Below, one piece after another: positions 13,075-22,008 of a stretch of 22,008 bases of DNA; position 1 is the first letter of the stretch; each line of letters begins with the position of its first letter. Where the stretch lies: positions 1-22,008 of the forward strand of contig CAJUFK010000049.1 in the NCBI GenBank assembly GCA_910585535.1. Reading direction: 5' to 3'. The position numbers and the translations under genes are program-made. The stretch comes from an uncultured Angelakisella sp. Its GTDB lineage: Bacteria; Bacillota; Clostridia; Oscillospirales; Ruminococcaceae. Below the pieces are notes generated by a model. That model made no database searches. It worked only from the letters and a program-made list of their open reading frames with translations, and was not told where the DNA came from.

Positions 13075-13103
13075 ATTATAAGCTTGACCACTTCCGCCGT
13101 CAA
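13075..13103 (-). promoter_or_regulatory. Promoter of sdaAB-sdaAA
   Basis: Minus-strand TTGACG (13098-13103), 17-base spacer, TATAAT (13075-13080). Consensus -10 box, 24 bases before the ATG. Confidence 0.85.
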
Positions 13104-13109
13104 CGGCAC

Positions 13110-13138
13110 TTTACAACTTTCCCAAACTATACTATAAT
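13110..13138 (+). promoter_or_regulatory. Promoter of the DUF1653-spx-mnmM unit
   Basis: TTTACA (13110-13115), 17-base spacer, TATAAT (13133-13138). Its -35 box is six bases from that of the divergent sda promoter. Confidence 0.85.
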
Positions 13139-13164
13139 AGTCCGGCAAGAAAGGAGGGTCCGCT

Positions 13165-13383
13165 ATGTCCGAAGCCATCCGTCCCGGGATCTACCGCCAC
13201 TTTAAGGGAAACCGCTACCGGGTCCTGTTCACCGCCCGCCACTCCGAGACCGAGGAGGAGCTGGTGGTCTACCAGGCCCTTTACGGGGAGGGAGGCTGTT
13301 GGGTGCGTCCCGCCGCCATGTGGAGCGAGGAGGTGGAGCGGGACGGAAAGAGGGTCCGCCGCTTTACCTGGGAAGGAGAATAA
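13165..13383 (+). CDS. DUF1653 domain protein
   Basis: A 72-residue protein consisting of one DUF1653 domain: PGIYRHFKGNRYRVLFTARHSETEEELVVYQALYG, then a WVRPAAMWSEEV segment. The family is small, soluble and of unknown function. It resembles a beta-rich fold often found alone or fused to other domains. AAAGGAGGG lies 8-9 bases before the ATG. It is the first gene of a three-gene unit with five bases to the next. Confidence 0.9.
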   Translation: MSEAIRPGIYRHFKGNRYRVLFTARHSETEEELVVYQALYGEGGCWVRPAAMWSEEVERDGKRVRRFTWEGE

Positions 13384-13388
13384 AAACG

Positions 13389-13748
13389 ATGCTTCTGTTT
13401 ATCGAGTACCCCAAATGCACCACCTGCCAGAAGGCCAAGAAATGGCTGGAAGCCCAAGGGGTGGAATTTCAGAGCCGCCATATCCTGGAGGAAAATCCCA
13501 CCCGGGAGGAACTGGCCGCCTGGGCGGAACGTCTTCCCCTGAAGCGGCTGTGGAACACCAGCGGCCAGAAATACCGCCAGCTGGGCCTGTCCCAGAAGCT
13601 GCCCGAGATGCCCAAGGAGGAGCAGCTTGCCCTTCTTGCCACCGACGGGATGCTGGTAAAGCGCCCTGTGCTGGTGGGGGAGGGCTTTGTCCTCACCGGC
13701 TTCAAGGAGGGGGAGTGGGCCGCCGCCCTGGCCGGAGAGGCCCGGTGA
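13389..13748 (+). CDS. Spx/ArsC-family thioredoxin-fold protein
   Basis: A 119-residue protein of the Spx/MgsR/ArsC-like (YffB, YusI) group. It starts MLLFIEYPKCTTCQKAKKWLEAQG, with a redox CxxC (C10, C13). It continues with HILEENPTREELAAWAERL, NTSGQKYRQLGL and LVKRPVLVGEGFVLTGFKEGEW, the family's usual order. Members either act as arsenate-reductase-like thiol enzymes or, as Spx, bind RNA polymerase under thiol stress. True Spx is longer (131 residues) and differs at the RNAP contact, so I favour an uncharacterised YusI-like member. AAGGAGAA lies 8 bases upstream; an earlier frame start at 13299 is inside the preceding gene. The stop overlaps the next ATG by one base. Confidence 0.87.
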   Translation: MLLFIEYPKCTTCQKAKKWLEAQGVEFQSRHILEENPTREELAAWAERLPLKRLWNTSGQKYRQLGLSQKLPEMPKEEQLALLATDGMLVKRPVLVGEGFVLTGFKEGEWAAALAGEAR

Positions 13749-14311
13749 TGGGCTGGAACAGCTTAGGGTTGACTCACGACTTTATGACCCGGTACGTCCG
13801 CCCCGGGGACCTCTGCATTGATGCCACTGCGGGGAAGGGCCGGGACACGGCGCTGCTGGCGAGGCTCACCGGCCCCACAGGCCGGGTCATCGCCCTGGAC
13901 ATCCAGCCCCAAGCCCTGGAAGCCACCCGCCGCCTGGCGGAGGAAGCGGGGGTCTCCCCCTGGGTGGAGACCCGCCTTTTGGACCACGCCAGGATCGGGG
14001 AGGCGGCGGCCCCGGGATCGGTGGGCTGTATCGTCTTCAACCTGGGGTGGCTCCCCGGAGGGGATCACGCCGTCCACACCCAAAGGGAGACCACCCTCCG
14101 GGCCCTAAACCAGTCCCTGGACCTTCTCCGCCCTGGGGGCGTCCTTTCCCTCTGTATCTACTATGGAAAGGAAAACGGCTACGGGGAGCGGGACGCGGTC
14201 CTCTCCTGGCTGGAAGGCCTGGATGACCGCCAGTACAACGTCCTGGTCCTCACCTTTCCAAACCGGAAAAACGACCCGCCCATCCCAGTGTTTCTTCTCA
14301 AAGAAGGATAG
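13748..14311 (+). CDS. mnmM: SAM-dependent methyltransferase, MnmM (YtqB) type
   Basis: A 187-residue Rossmann methyltransferase of the YtqB/rRNA-methylase-like family. In Bacillus subtilis this family makes the final methylation of 5-aminomethyluridine at tRNA position 34. Motif I is DLCIDATAGKGRDTALLARL, motif II is VIALDIQPQAL, and the family hallmark VFNLGWLPGGDHAVHT (a variant of NLGYLPGGD) is clear. The C-terminal half contains LRPGGVLSLCIYYGKENG. The start at 13748 shares a base with the preceding stop (TGATG), so expression is coupled. An upstream open extension is out of frame with the real coding of the Spx-like gene and is disregarded. Neighbouring genes give no further clue. Confidence 0.88.
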   Translation: MGWNSLGLTHDFMTRYVRPGDLCIDATAGKGRDTALLARLTGPTGRVIALDIQPQALEATRRLAEEAGVSPWVETRLLDHARIGEAAAPGSVGCIVFNLGWLPGGDHAVHTQRETTLRALNQSLDLLRPGGVLSLCIYYGKENGYGERDAVLSWLEGLDDRQYNVLVLTFPNRKNDPPIPVFLLKEG

Positions 14312-14337
14312 ACCCGGCCCGGCAGGCCGGGTCATTT
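14311..14337 (+). terminator. Hairpin after mnmM
   Basis: A 9-bp perfect GC stem (14311-14319 with 14325-14333) around CGGCA starts at the stop codon, followed by ATTTCG. The T tract is poor, so termination may be partial. Confidence 0.55.
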
Positions 14338-14409
14338 CGCGCTCTGAAAAGATCTTTCGGAGCTGGAAGAATCTTAAAAAGGAAAAATGTTTTGTTCACA
14401 GTTTGTTTA

Positions 14410-14438
14410 TTGTTTTCCGGTCGAAAAAAGGCTAAAAT
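14410..14438 (+). promoter_or_regulatory. Probable promoter upstream of the middle repeat and marR
   Basis: TTGTTT (14410-14415), 17-base spacer, TAAAAT (14433-14438), in a distinctly AT-rich island. It would transcribe the repeat element 14459-14650 as the leader of the marR operon. Confidence 0.55.
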
Positions 14439-14458
14439 TGCGATTGGGAATCGATTAA

Positions 14459-14650
14459 CAACCGCCAGACCCTCCCCGGCGCTCCGCGCCTAAGGGCTGT
14501 GCCGGGACTTGGGTTGTGCCTGGAGTCGGAAGCAGTAGAGGGCGGGAGGTAGTAACACCCCTTGCCAGGTTGCGGGGGGGTGATTTTGCGGCGGCCCTAA
14601 GCTTTACGCCCTTTGTTATGCAGTGGTGATTGTTGGCCCTGCCTGGAGTC
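14459..14650. repeat. Repeat element, middle copy with internal inversion
   Basis: 14461-14590 matches the left copy (about 190-325) in reverse complement. The following segment 14591-14650 matches 122-178 of the left copy in the forward sense, not the reverse. The terminal module is therefore flipped compared with the left and right copies, and both TGCCTGGAGTC motifs (14517, 14640) point the same way. The stretch from mnmM to marR (14312-14675) holds this element and a promoter, but no gene. Confidence 0.75.
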
Positions 14651-14675
14651 CTAGTTTGTTAGGAGGTGTCTGTTT

Positions 14676-15164
14676 ATGCCCCCTCTGCAAAAATTTCTCC
14701 GCTTCCTCGACCTGGATAGGAAAAACCATACCCTCTGCCAAGCCTGTATCTTCCACCTCCTCTCCGGTGAGGAACTCCACCCCGGCCAGCTCCCCATCCT
14801 TTGGGCCATCGGCCAGGCAGGCTGTACCACCCAGGGCCAAATCGCCCGGATCCTTGGCGTCAGCCGCGCCGCCGTCGCCGTTTCCGCAAAAAGAATGGAG
14901 CATAGCGGCCTCGTCCGCCGGGAGAAAGCCCCCAAAGACCAGCGCTGCACCATCGTCTCACTTACTCCAAAAGGCCGGGAAATCGCCCTCCGGGCCCGCG
15001 CCTCCCAGGAAGAGGTTTTTTCCCGCCGCCTCACCGGCTTTTCCCAAGAGGAGATCATCACCCTTCTGTCATTTTACGAACGTATGAATCATAACCTGGA
15101 AAGATACCGGCAGGAGTTGGAACGCCCCCATTGTCCCTGCCGGGAGGAGGAAACCCTATGCTGA
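14676..15164 (+). CDS. MarR-family transcriptional regulator
   Basis: A 162-residue winged-helix regulator. It starts with a dimerisation helix (QKFLRFLDLDRKNHTLCQACIFHLL), followed by the HTH core TTQGQIARILGVSRAAVAVSAKRMEHSGLVRREKAPKDQRCTIVSLTPKGREIA, which includes the wing DQRCTIVSLT. The C-terminal helix ends in a Cys-rich tail (HCPCREEETLC). Several cysteines (C21, C24, C50, two in the tail and a final C162) raise the option of redox or metal sensing. The ribosome site AGGAGG is about 10 bases before the ATG and lies just after the middle repeat. The stop overlaps the activase start by seven bases, so it most likely controls its own operon. Confidence 0.88.
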   Translation: MPPLQKFLRFLDLDRKNHTLCQACIFHLLSGEELHPGQLPILWAIGQAGCTTQGQIARILGVSRAAVAVSAKRMEHSGLVRREKAPKDQRCTIVSLTPKGREIALRARASQEEVFSRRLTGFSQEEIITLLSFYERMNHNLERYRQELERPHCPCREEETLC

Positions 15165-18113
15165 AAATCGGATTGGATGTCGGCTCCACCACCATCAAGT
15201 GCGTGGTGCTGGATGAGGAGGACCGGATCCTTTATTCCTCCTATCACCGCCATTATTCCCAAATCACCCAAAAAACCGGGGAATTGCTCTCCCAGGTCCT
15301 GGAAGAAGTCGTGAAGGACCGTTCCGCCTCCCTGGCCATCTCCGGCTCCGCCGGTATGGGCATGGCCCAGGGCTCCGGCATCCCCTTTGTCCAGGAGGTC
15401 TACGCCACCCGGGTAGCCGCCTCCCGCCTGGCCCCCGGCACCGATGCCATCATCGAATTGGGGGGAGAGGACGCCAAGCTCCTCTTCCTGACCGACGGCC
15501 TGGAGGTCCGGATGAACGGATCCTGCGCCGGAGGCACCGGGGCCTTCATCGACCAGATGGCCACCCTTCTGAAGGTGACCCCGGACGAAATGGATCAGAT
15601 GGCCGCCCGGGCCCAGCGCACCTATACCATCGCCAGCCGCTGCGGCGTCTTTGCAAAGACGGACATCCAGCCCCTCCTGAACCAGGGGGCCAAAAAGGAG
15701 GATGTGGCCGCCAGCATCTTCGGGGCGGTGGTGAACCAGACCATCGCCGGGCTGGCCCAGGGGCGGCGGATCCAGGGGAAGGTCCTGTACCTGGGCGGCC
15801 CCCTTACCTTCCTGCCCCGGCTCCGGGAAAGCTTTGACAAGACCCTGGGGCTTGCCGGCCTCTGCCCGGAAAACTCCCTGTACTACGTTGCCTTAGGGGC
15901 AGCCTGGTGCGGGGAAGGGGAGACCGACCTCCCCGCCGCCATCGCCGCCCTTGCCGCCTACCAGGGCCAGGGGGAATACGCCGTTATCCCGCCCCTTTTC
16001 GAGACCAAGGAGGACCACCTGGCCTTTACCCAGCGCCACTGGAAGCACGCCGTCCCCTGCGGCCGCCTGGAAGAGGTTACAGGGCCGGTGTACGTCGGTA
16101 TCGATGCCGGGTCCACCACCGTAAAAACGGTGGTCACCGACCAGAACGGCGGGATGCTCTATTCCAAGTACCAGTCCAATTCCGGCAACCCGGTGCCCCT
16201 GATCCAGGGGTTCCTCCAGGAACTGTACGATCTAAAGCCGGACATCAGGATCGCCGCCGGGGCGGTTACCGGCTACGGGGAGGAGATCATCCAAAGCGCC
16301 TTTGGGGTGGACTACGGGGTGGTGGAGACGGTGGCGCATTTTACCGCCGCCAAGAAGTTCCTGCCCCAGGTGGATTTTGTTATCGACATCGGCGGACAGG
16401 ACATCAAGTGCTTTAAGATCAAGGACGGGGTCATTGACAACATCTTCCTCAACGAGGCCTGTTCCTCTGGCTGCGGCAGCTTTTTGCAGACCTTTGCCGA
16501 GGCCCTGGGCCACTCCATCGAGGACTTCGCCAACCTGGGCCTCTTTGCGAAAAAGCCGGTGGACCTGGGGAGCCGCTGCACCGTTTTTATGAACTCTTCG
16601 GTAAAGCAGGCCCAGAAGGACGGGGCCAGCGTGGAGGACATCTCCGCCGGGCTCTCCATCAGCGTGGTGAAAAACGCCCTCTACAAGGTCATTCGGGCCG
16701 CCGACCCCACCGAGCTGGGGCGGCATATCGTGGTCCAGGGGGGGACCTTCTACAACGACGCCGTCCTCCGGGCCTTTGAGCAGGAGCTGGGGGTGGAGGT
16801 CATCCGGCCCAACATCGCCGGGCTTATGGGGGCCTACGGCGCCGCCCTCTACGCCATCCAGATGGAAGCCCTGGAGGGGAGGGACAAGGATCCCCACCGC
16901 CGCAGCGGCATCCTGGGGCCCCAGGAGATTGGGGCCTTCCAGCACAAGGTCCAGGCCGTCAGCTGCGGCCTCTGCCCCAATAACTGCCGCCTGACGGTGA
17001 ACACCTTCGGCGGAGGCCGAAAGTACATCAGCGGAAACCGGTGCGAGCGGCCCATCACCCACAAGGCGGCGGACGATTCGCTGAACCTCTACCAGTGGAA
17101 GCTGCAATGGCTCCGGAGCTATAAGCCGGTTCCCGGTTCCCGGGGGAAAATCGGCCTGCCGATGGGGCTGAACCTTTACGAGCTGCTGCCCTTCTGGCAC
17201 CGGTTCTTCACCCAGCTGGGCTTTGAGGTGGTCACCAGCCCCCTCAGCGACCGGGATCTCTACCTCAGCGGCCAGCACACCATCCCCTCGGATACCGTCT
17301 GCTTTCCGGCCAAGCTGATGCACGGCCATGTGGAGGCGCTGCTTTCCATGGGGGTGACCACCATCTTCTACCCCTGTATGTCCTACAACCTGGACGAGGG
17401 ACTGGGGGACAACCACTACAACTGCCCGGTGGTGGCCTATTACCCGGAGGTGATACGATCCAATATGCCCGAGGCCCGGGGGGTCACCTTCATCACCGAC
17501 TACGTGGGCCTTCACCAGCGGCGGCACTTCCCCAAAAAGATGACCGCCATTCTGTCCCAATACTACGGGGGCATCACCCTGCGGGAGGTGAAAAAGGCCG
17601 CCGACGCCGCCTACCGGGAGTACGAGACCTACCTTTCCTCGGTCCGGGCCCAGGGGAAGGAGATCATCCGCCGGGCCCGGGAGGAAAACCGGGAGCTTAT
17701 CGTCCTGGCGGGGCGGCCCTACCACGTGGATCCGGAAATCAACCATGGCATTGACAAGCTTATCGCCAGCTTTGGGGTGGCGGTTATCACCGAGGACGCG
17801 GTCAGCGACCACATCCAGAAATTCCCGGTGGGGGTGCTGAACCAGTGGACCTACCACAGCCGCCTTTACGCCGCCGCCCGGTACATCGCCGCCCAGCCGG
17901 ATATGAACCTGGTGCAGCTGGTCTCCTTCGGCTGCGGGGTGGACGCCATCACCACCGACGAGGTGCGGGAGATCCTGGAGGAGGAACACAAGATTTACAC
18001 ACAGATCAAGATAGACGAGATCACCAACCTTGGGGCGGTAAAGATCCGCCTGCGGAGCCTGTTTGCCGCCATCCGGCAGCAGCGGGGAGAGCAGACCCGG
18101 GAGGAGGGAGAAA

Positions 18114-18121
<8 letters not shown>
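15158..18121 (+). CDS. Double BadF/HgdC-type CoA-enzyme activase with DUF2229
   Basis: A 987-residue protein with two ASKHA-fold ATPase domains of the 2-hydroxyglutaryl-CoA dehydratase activase family and a C-terminal DUF2229 region. Domain 1 (1-255) opens MLKIGLDVGSTTIKCVVLD and has C123 (GSCAGGTGAF) and C162 (SRCGVF). Domain 2 (311-570) opens VYVGIDAGSTTVKTVV and has C435/C439 (ACSSGCGSF) and C474 (SRCTVF). These positions match the cysteines that hold the bridging 4Fe-4S cluster in HgdC. A CxxCxxxC group (C603, C606, C610) opens the third part. Activases use ATP to push an electron into a dehydratase. The dehydratase substrate is unknown, and no hydroxyacyl-CoA pathway genes are nearby. 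GGGAGGAGG precedes the ATG. Confidence 0.92.
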
Positions 18122-19427
<1,306 letters not shown>

Positions 19428-19435
19428 GCAGAAAA

Positions 19436-19460
19436 AAAGAAGGCGCAGGCCTTCTTTCTG
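19436..19460. terminator. Bidirectional terminator between convergent genes
   Basis: AAAGAAGGC (19436-19444) and GCCTTCTTT (19449-19457) form a 9-bp stem with a GCAG loop. A-rich sequence precedes it and T-rich sequence follows it on each strand. It separates the activase operon from the flavoprotein gene. Confidence 0.82.
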
Positions 19461-19511
19461 TCAAAACCGCGGTTTGCTGAGAGAAAAGTCCGGCGGGGGC
19501 TGCTTGACTCT

Positions 19512-20756
19512 TTAGCCGCCTGCCAGCGCCATCCCTGCCGCATGGCCGGTGGAGAAGGCCAGCTGAAGGTTGAACCCCCCGGTTCGGGCGTCGATGTCCA
19601 GCACCTCCCCGGCAAAGTACAGCCCCGGCACCAGCCTGGACTCCATAGTCTTGGGATCCACTTCGGTTACCTTTACCCCTCCGGCAGTGACCACAGCCTC
19701 TTCCACCGGTCCCAATGCCGCAGGGGTAAGGGGAAATCCCTTGATGGCCTCCCCCAGCCGCCCCCGCTCCTCCCGGGTGATCTCCCGGATCTTCCGGTTT
19801 GGGGGGATCCCCGCCGCCGCCAGGGCCGTGGTGACAAAGGTCCGGGGAAGAAGGGCCCCCAGAACATTGCCGATGTCCCGATTGGGGGAATCGGCGAAAT
19901 CCCGGAGCATCCGGGCGTCCAGCTGTTCCAGGGTCAGGCCGGGCTTCATGTCCAGGAAAAGCCGGTATTCCCCCGCAGGCTTGTCCATCAGGGCGCTGGC
20001 CGAAAGGACCAAGGGCCCGGAGACCCCGGCGTGGGTAAACAGCATCTCCCCAAGCTCCTGAAAAAGGGGCTTCTTTTTTCCCTTTTCCTTTAGGGTGAGG
20101 GTGACATTTTTCAGGGACAGGCCGGCGAGGCGGGGACAGCAGTCCTCGGCGCAGTGGATGGGAACCAGGCTCCCCCGAGGGGGTACAATGGTGTGTCCCG
20201 CCAGCCGGGCCAGCCGGAAGCCGCTGCCGTCGCTGCCGGTCCCGGGGTAGCTCATCCCCCCGGCGGCCAAAACCACGGCCTCCCCCCGGTACTCCCTGCC
20301 GTCCCCGGTGCGGATCCCAACGGCTTTCCCCTTTTCCAGGAGGATTTCCTCCGCCTTTCCCTGGACGATCTTCGCCCCTGCCTCCTGGGCGAAACGGACC
20401 AGGGCGTCGGCGATGTCCCGGGCGTTTTCGGAGACGGGAAAGACCCGGTTGCCCCGCTCGGTTTTCAGGGGGACTCCCAGGGACTCAAACAGCTTGATGG
20501 TCTCCGCAGGGGGAAAGGCCCACAGGGCGCTGTACAGAAACTTGGGGTTGCGGCAGACGTTTTTCTGCACCTCCTCCGGAGGGCAGTTGTTGGTAAGGTT
20601 GCACCGGCCCTTGCCGGTGACCAGGATCTTCCGGGCGGGGCGCTCCCGGCCCTCCACCACCAGGACCGAAAGGCCGCGGCGGGCGGCGGTCCCGGCGCAG
20701 AGGAGGCCGGCGGCTCCTCCGCCGATGATGACGGCGTTTGTTGTCACAGGCTTCAC
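19512..20756 (-). CDS. BaiN/HI0933-family FAD-dependent oxidoreductase
   Basis: A 414-residue flavoprotein. The N-terminal Rossmann motif AVIIGGGAAGLLCAGTAARRGLSVLVVEG binds FAD, followed by the family hallmark TGKGRCNLTNNC. A later motif, YFAGEVLDIDARTGGFNLQLAFSTGHAAG, closes the FAD site at the C-terminus. The group is annotated as HI0933-like or BaiN/RdsA and includes a bile-acid-pathway reductase from Clostridium scindens, but most members have no known substrate. The GTG start at 20756 forms a GTGA overlap with the rpiR-type gene; a much longer open frame to 21137 is antisense-like filler in another gene's shadow. Co-transcription with an RpiR sugar-sensing regulator is probably incidental. 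Confidence 0.88.
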   Translation of the reverse strand: MKPVTTNAVIIGGGAAGLLCAGTAARRGLSVLVVEGRERPARKILVTGKGRCNLTNNCPPEEVQKNVCRNPKFLYSALWAFPPAETIKLFESLGVPLKTERGNRVFPVSENARDIADALVRFAQEAGAKIVQGKAEEILLEKGKAVGIRTGDGREYRGEAVVLAAGGMSYPGTGSDGSGFRLARLAGHTIVPPRGSLVPIHCAEDCCPRLAGLSLKNVTLTLKEKGKKKPLFQELGEMLFTHAGVSGPLVLSASALMDKPAGEYRLFLDMKPGLTLEQLDARMLRDFADSPNRDIGNVLGALLPRTFVTTALAAAGIPPNRKIREITREERGRLGEAIKGFPLTPAALGPVEEAVVTAGGVKVTEVDPKTMESRLVPGLYFAGEVLDIDARTGGFNLQLAFSTGHAAGMALAGG

Positions 20757-21622
20757 TTGGCCCCCTCGGTTTTTTCGTAGACCTGGTACTCCTCCCAGAT
20801 GCTTTCCAGGGTGGCGTAGGTCCGGCTGATCTCTTCCTTCTTTTTCAGGCCCACCGCCACAATAAGGGCGTTGATGACGCTGAGAGGCGCCACCAGGCTG
20901 TCCACAAAGGAGGCCATCTCGCTGCGGGCCAGGAGAAGGATGTCGGCGGCCTCCGCCAGGGGGGCGGAGGTGGAGTCGGTAAGGGCGATGACCTTGGCCC
21001 CCCGGCTTTTGGCGTACTGGGCGGCCTTCAGGGTCCGCTGGGAATACCGGGGGAAGCTGATGGGGATAAAGACGTCCTCCCCGGAGATGCGGAACATCTG
21101 CTCGAAGGTTTCGCTGGTGGAGTTGGAATTGACGCACCGGACATGGGGGAAGATCTGGTTGAAGTAAAAGGCCAGGAAGCTGGCCAGCATACTGGAGCTG
21201 CGGATGCCCAGGATGTACACCTCCCGGGCGGCGACGATGCTCTCCACCGCCTGGCGGAAGGCCGCCCGGTCGGCTTCCTCCATGGTGCGGCGGATCTTTT
21301 CGCTGTCCAGGGCCAGCACCTTGGAGAGGACGTCGCTTCCGGCGATCTGCCCGTCGATGATGTCCATTCGCTGTACGGTGGTCAGGCGGTTGCGGATGAT
21401 CTCCTGGAGGTTCTTTTGAAGCTGGGGATACCCCTCAAAGCCCACCTCGGTGGCAAAGCGGACCACCGTGGACTCACTGACCCCTACCGTGTCCCCCAGC
21501 TTGGCGGCGGTCATAAAGGCCGCCTTGTCGTAGTGCTGGGTGATGTATCTCCCAATCAGCTTCTGCCCCTTGGAAAAGCTGGACATATTCCGGTCGATAA
21601 CCGCTAAAAGATCCATTGGCAT
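20753..21622 (-). CDS. MurR/RpiR-family transcriptional regulator
   Basis: A 289-residue regulator. The N-terminal RpiR-type helix-turn-helix (about residues 1-77) includes MTAAKLGDTVGVSESTVVRFATEVGFEGYPQLQKNL. The C-terminal SIS sugar-phosphate-binding domain (about 115-260) includes REVYILGIRSSSMLASFLAFYFNQI and SRGAKVIALTDSTSAPLAEAADILLLA. Such proteins sense phosphosugars. The ATG at 21622 has AAGAGG about 11 bases upstream; a GTG at 21634 is adjacent to that site and unlikely. It has its own promoter and is translationally coupled to the flavoprotein gene. No sugar-uptake genes are in view. Confidence 0.92.
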   Translation of the reverse strand: MPMDLLAVIDRNMSSFSKGQKLIGRYITQHYDKAAFMTAAKLGDTVGVSESTVVRFATEVGFEGYPQLQKNLQEIIRNRLTTVQRMDIIDGQIAGSDVLSKVLALDSEKIRRTMEEADRAAFRQAVESIVAAREVYILGIRSSSMLASFLAFYFNQIFPHVRCVNSNSTSETFEQMFRISGEDVFIPISFPRYSQRTLKAAQYAKSRGAKVIALTDSTSAPLAEAADILLLARSEMASFVDSLVAPLSVINALIVAVGLKKKEEISRTYATLESIWEEYQVYEKTEGAK

Positions 21623-21676
21623 GGCAAGCAACACCTCTTCAAAACGAACTAGGCCCAGGGTCTGTACCCGCCCTAC

Positions 21677-21705
21677 ATGATACCGGATAGCCGGGAAAAA
21701 ATCAA
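21677..21705 (-). promoter_or_regulatory. Promoter of the rpiR-type gene
   Basis: Minus-strand TTGATT (21700-21705), 17-base spacer, TATCAT (21677-21682), 54 bases before the start codon. Confidence 0.75.
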
Positions 21706-21718
21706 GGCCTTTTCCCTT

Positions 21719-21740
21719 AAAAATGCAAGATTTTTCTTGC
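21719..21740 (-). terminator. Small AT-rich hairpin upstream of the rpiR promoter
   Basis: Minus-strand GCAAGA/TCTTGC stem (21725-21740) with a four-base loop, followed by ATTTTTA. It may stop transcription coming out of the right-hand repeat. The stem is short, so this is weak. Confidence 0.35.
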
Positions 21741-21759
21741 GATCCTGCAATTTTTCCGG

Positions 21760-22008
21760 CGGGCTAGCGCACACCCTCCCCGGCGCTCCGCGCCTAAGGG
21801 TTGTACGCTGGCTTGAGTTGTGCCTGGAGTCGGAAGCAGTAGAAGGCGGAAGGTTGAAATCGCCCCTTGCCAGGTTGTGGGAGGCGATTTTGCGCTTCGG
21901 ACAAAACGCCGTCAGGACTCCAGGCAGGACCCACGATAACAACTGCATGACGAAGGGTCTAAAGTTTAGGGCCGCCCTTTTCAAAGGGCGGCAGGTCCAG
22001 GGCGGCGC
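21760..22008. repeat. Repeat element, right copy (inverted to the left copy)
   Basis: The reverse complement matches the left copy from about position 92 to 325, including the TGAA-loop hairpin (21972-21991), both 11-bp motifs (21821 and 21916) and the GC hairpin with a TCC loop (about 21781-21793). The spacing between the motifs is 84 bases here and 83 in the left copy. It has only one copy of the 85-bp unit. The element continues past the window end. No gene is visible in 21623-22008. Confidence 0.75.

Noticed and set aside
20757..21137. N-terminal extension of the flavoprotein
   Set aside because: It lies wholly within the rpiR-type gene in another frame. The Rossmann motif begins right after the GTG at 20756.

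Overview
The window looks like chromosomal DNA of an anaerobic gut-type Clostridia, most likely Oscillospiraceae. The evidence is GC-rich coding DNA, strong AGGAGG ribosome binding sites, frequent GTG starts and classical TTGACA/TATAAT promoters. The gene content also fits: a 4Fe-4S L-serine dehydratase in two subunits, an aldehyde:ferredoxin-oxidoreductase-type enzyme, and ATP-driven 2-hydroxyacyl-CoA dehydratase activase proteins. The lineage is inferred from gene content and style, not from a marker gene.

Layout. 1-460: a non-coding repeat element made of short hairpins. 483-3472 (+): a CapA-type lipoprotein, an EamA permease and an AraC/GyrI regulator. 3473-3897: hairpins and one doubtful small ORF. 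3898-9123 (-): an operon read as Tat-exported 4Fe-4S lipoprotein, AOR-family oxidoreductase, uncharacterised protein, FdhD homologue, TatA, TatC. 9327-10546 (+), divergent from it: MobB and a small phosphotransferase-fold protein. 10547-11011: a long hairpin and three ~117-bp tandem repeats that run into the CCA end of tRNA-Ala. 11012-11267 (-): tRNA-Arg and tRNA-Ala behind a clear promoter. 11310-11469: a large imperfect palindrome. 11485-13051 (-): sdaAB-sdaAA. 13165-14311 (+): DUF1653 protein, Spx/ArsC-like protein and MnmM-like methyltransferase. 14459-14650: a rearranged copy of the terminal repeat. 14676-19427 (+): MarR regulator, a two-domain activase and an HgdB-like partner. 19512-21622 (-): RpiR regulator and a BaiN/HI0933-type flavoprotein. 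21760-22008: a further repeat copy, inverted relative to the one at the left edge.

The most coherent system is the 3.9-10.5 kb block. A pterin-dependent (W or Mo) AOR enzyme sits beside a 16-iron ferredoxin that carries both a twin-arginine motif and a lipobox. The same operon encodes a minimal TatA/TatC translocon and an FdhD-like factor, and a divergent unit supplies MobB. I read this as a self-contained kit that builds the enzyme in the cytoplasm, exports it by hitch-hiking and tethers it outside the membrane. It resembles the E. coli ydhYVWXUT set but lacks a membrane cytochrome and adds its own Tat machinery. The FdhD homologue lacks the CxxC pair thought essential in the family.

The second theme is repeats. 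An 11-bp motif (GACTCCAGGCA) occurs ten times and links two otherwise different repeat families. Copies of the terminal element differ by compensating base changes in their stems, which argues for selection on structure.
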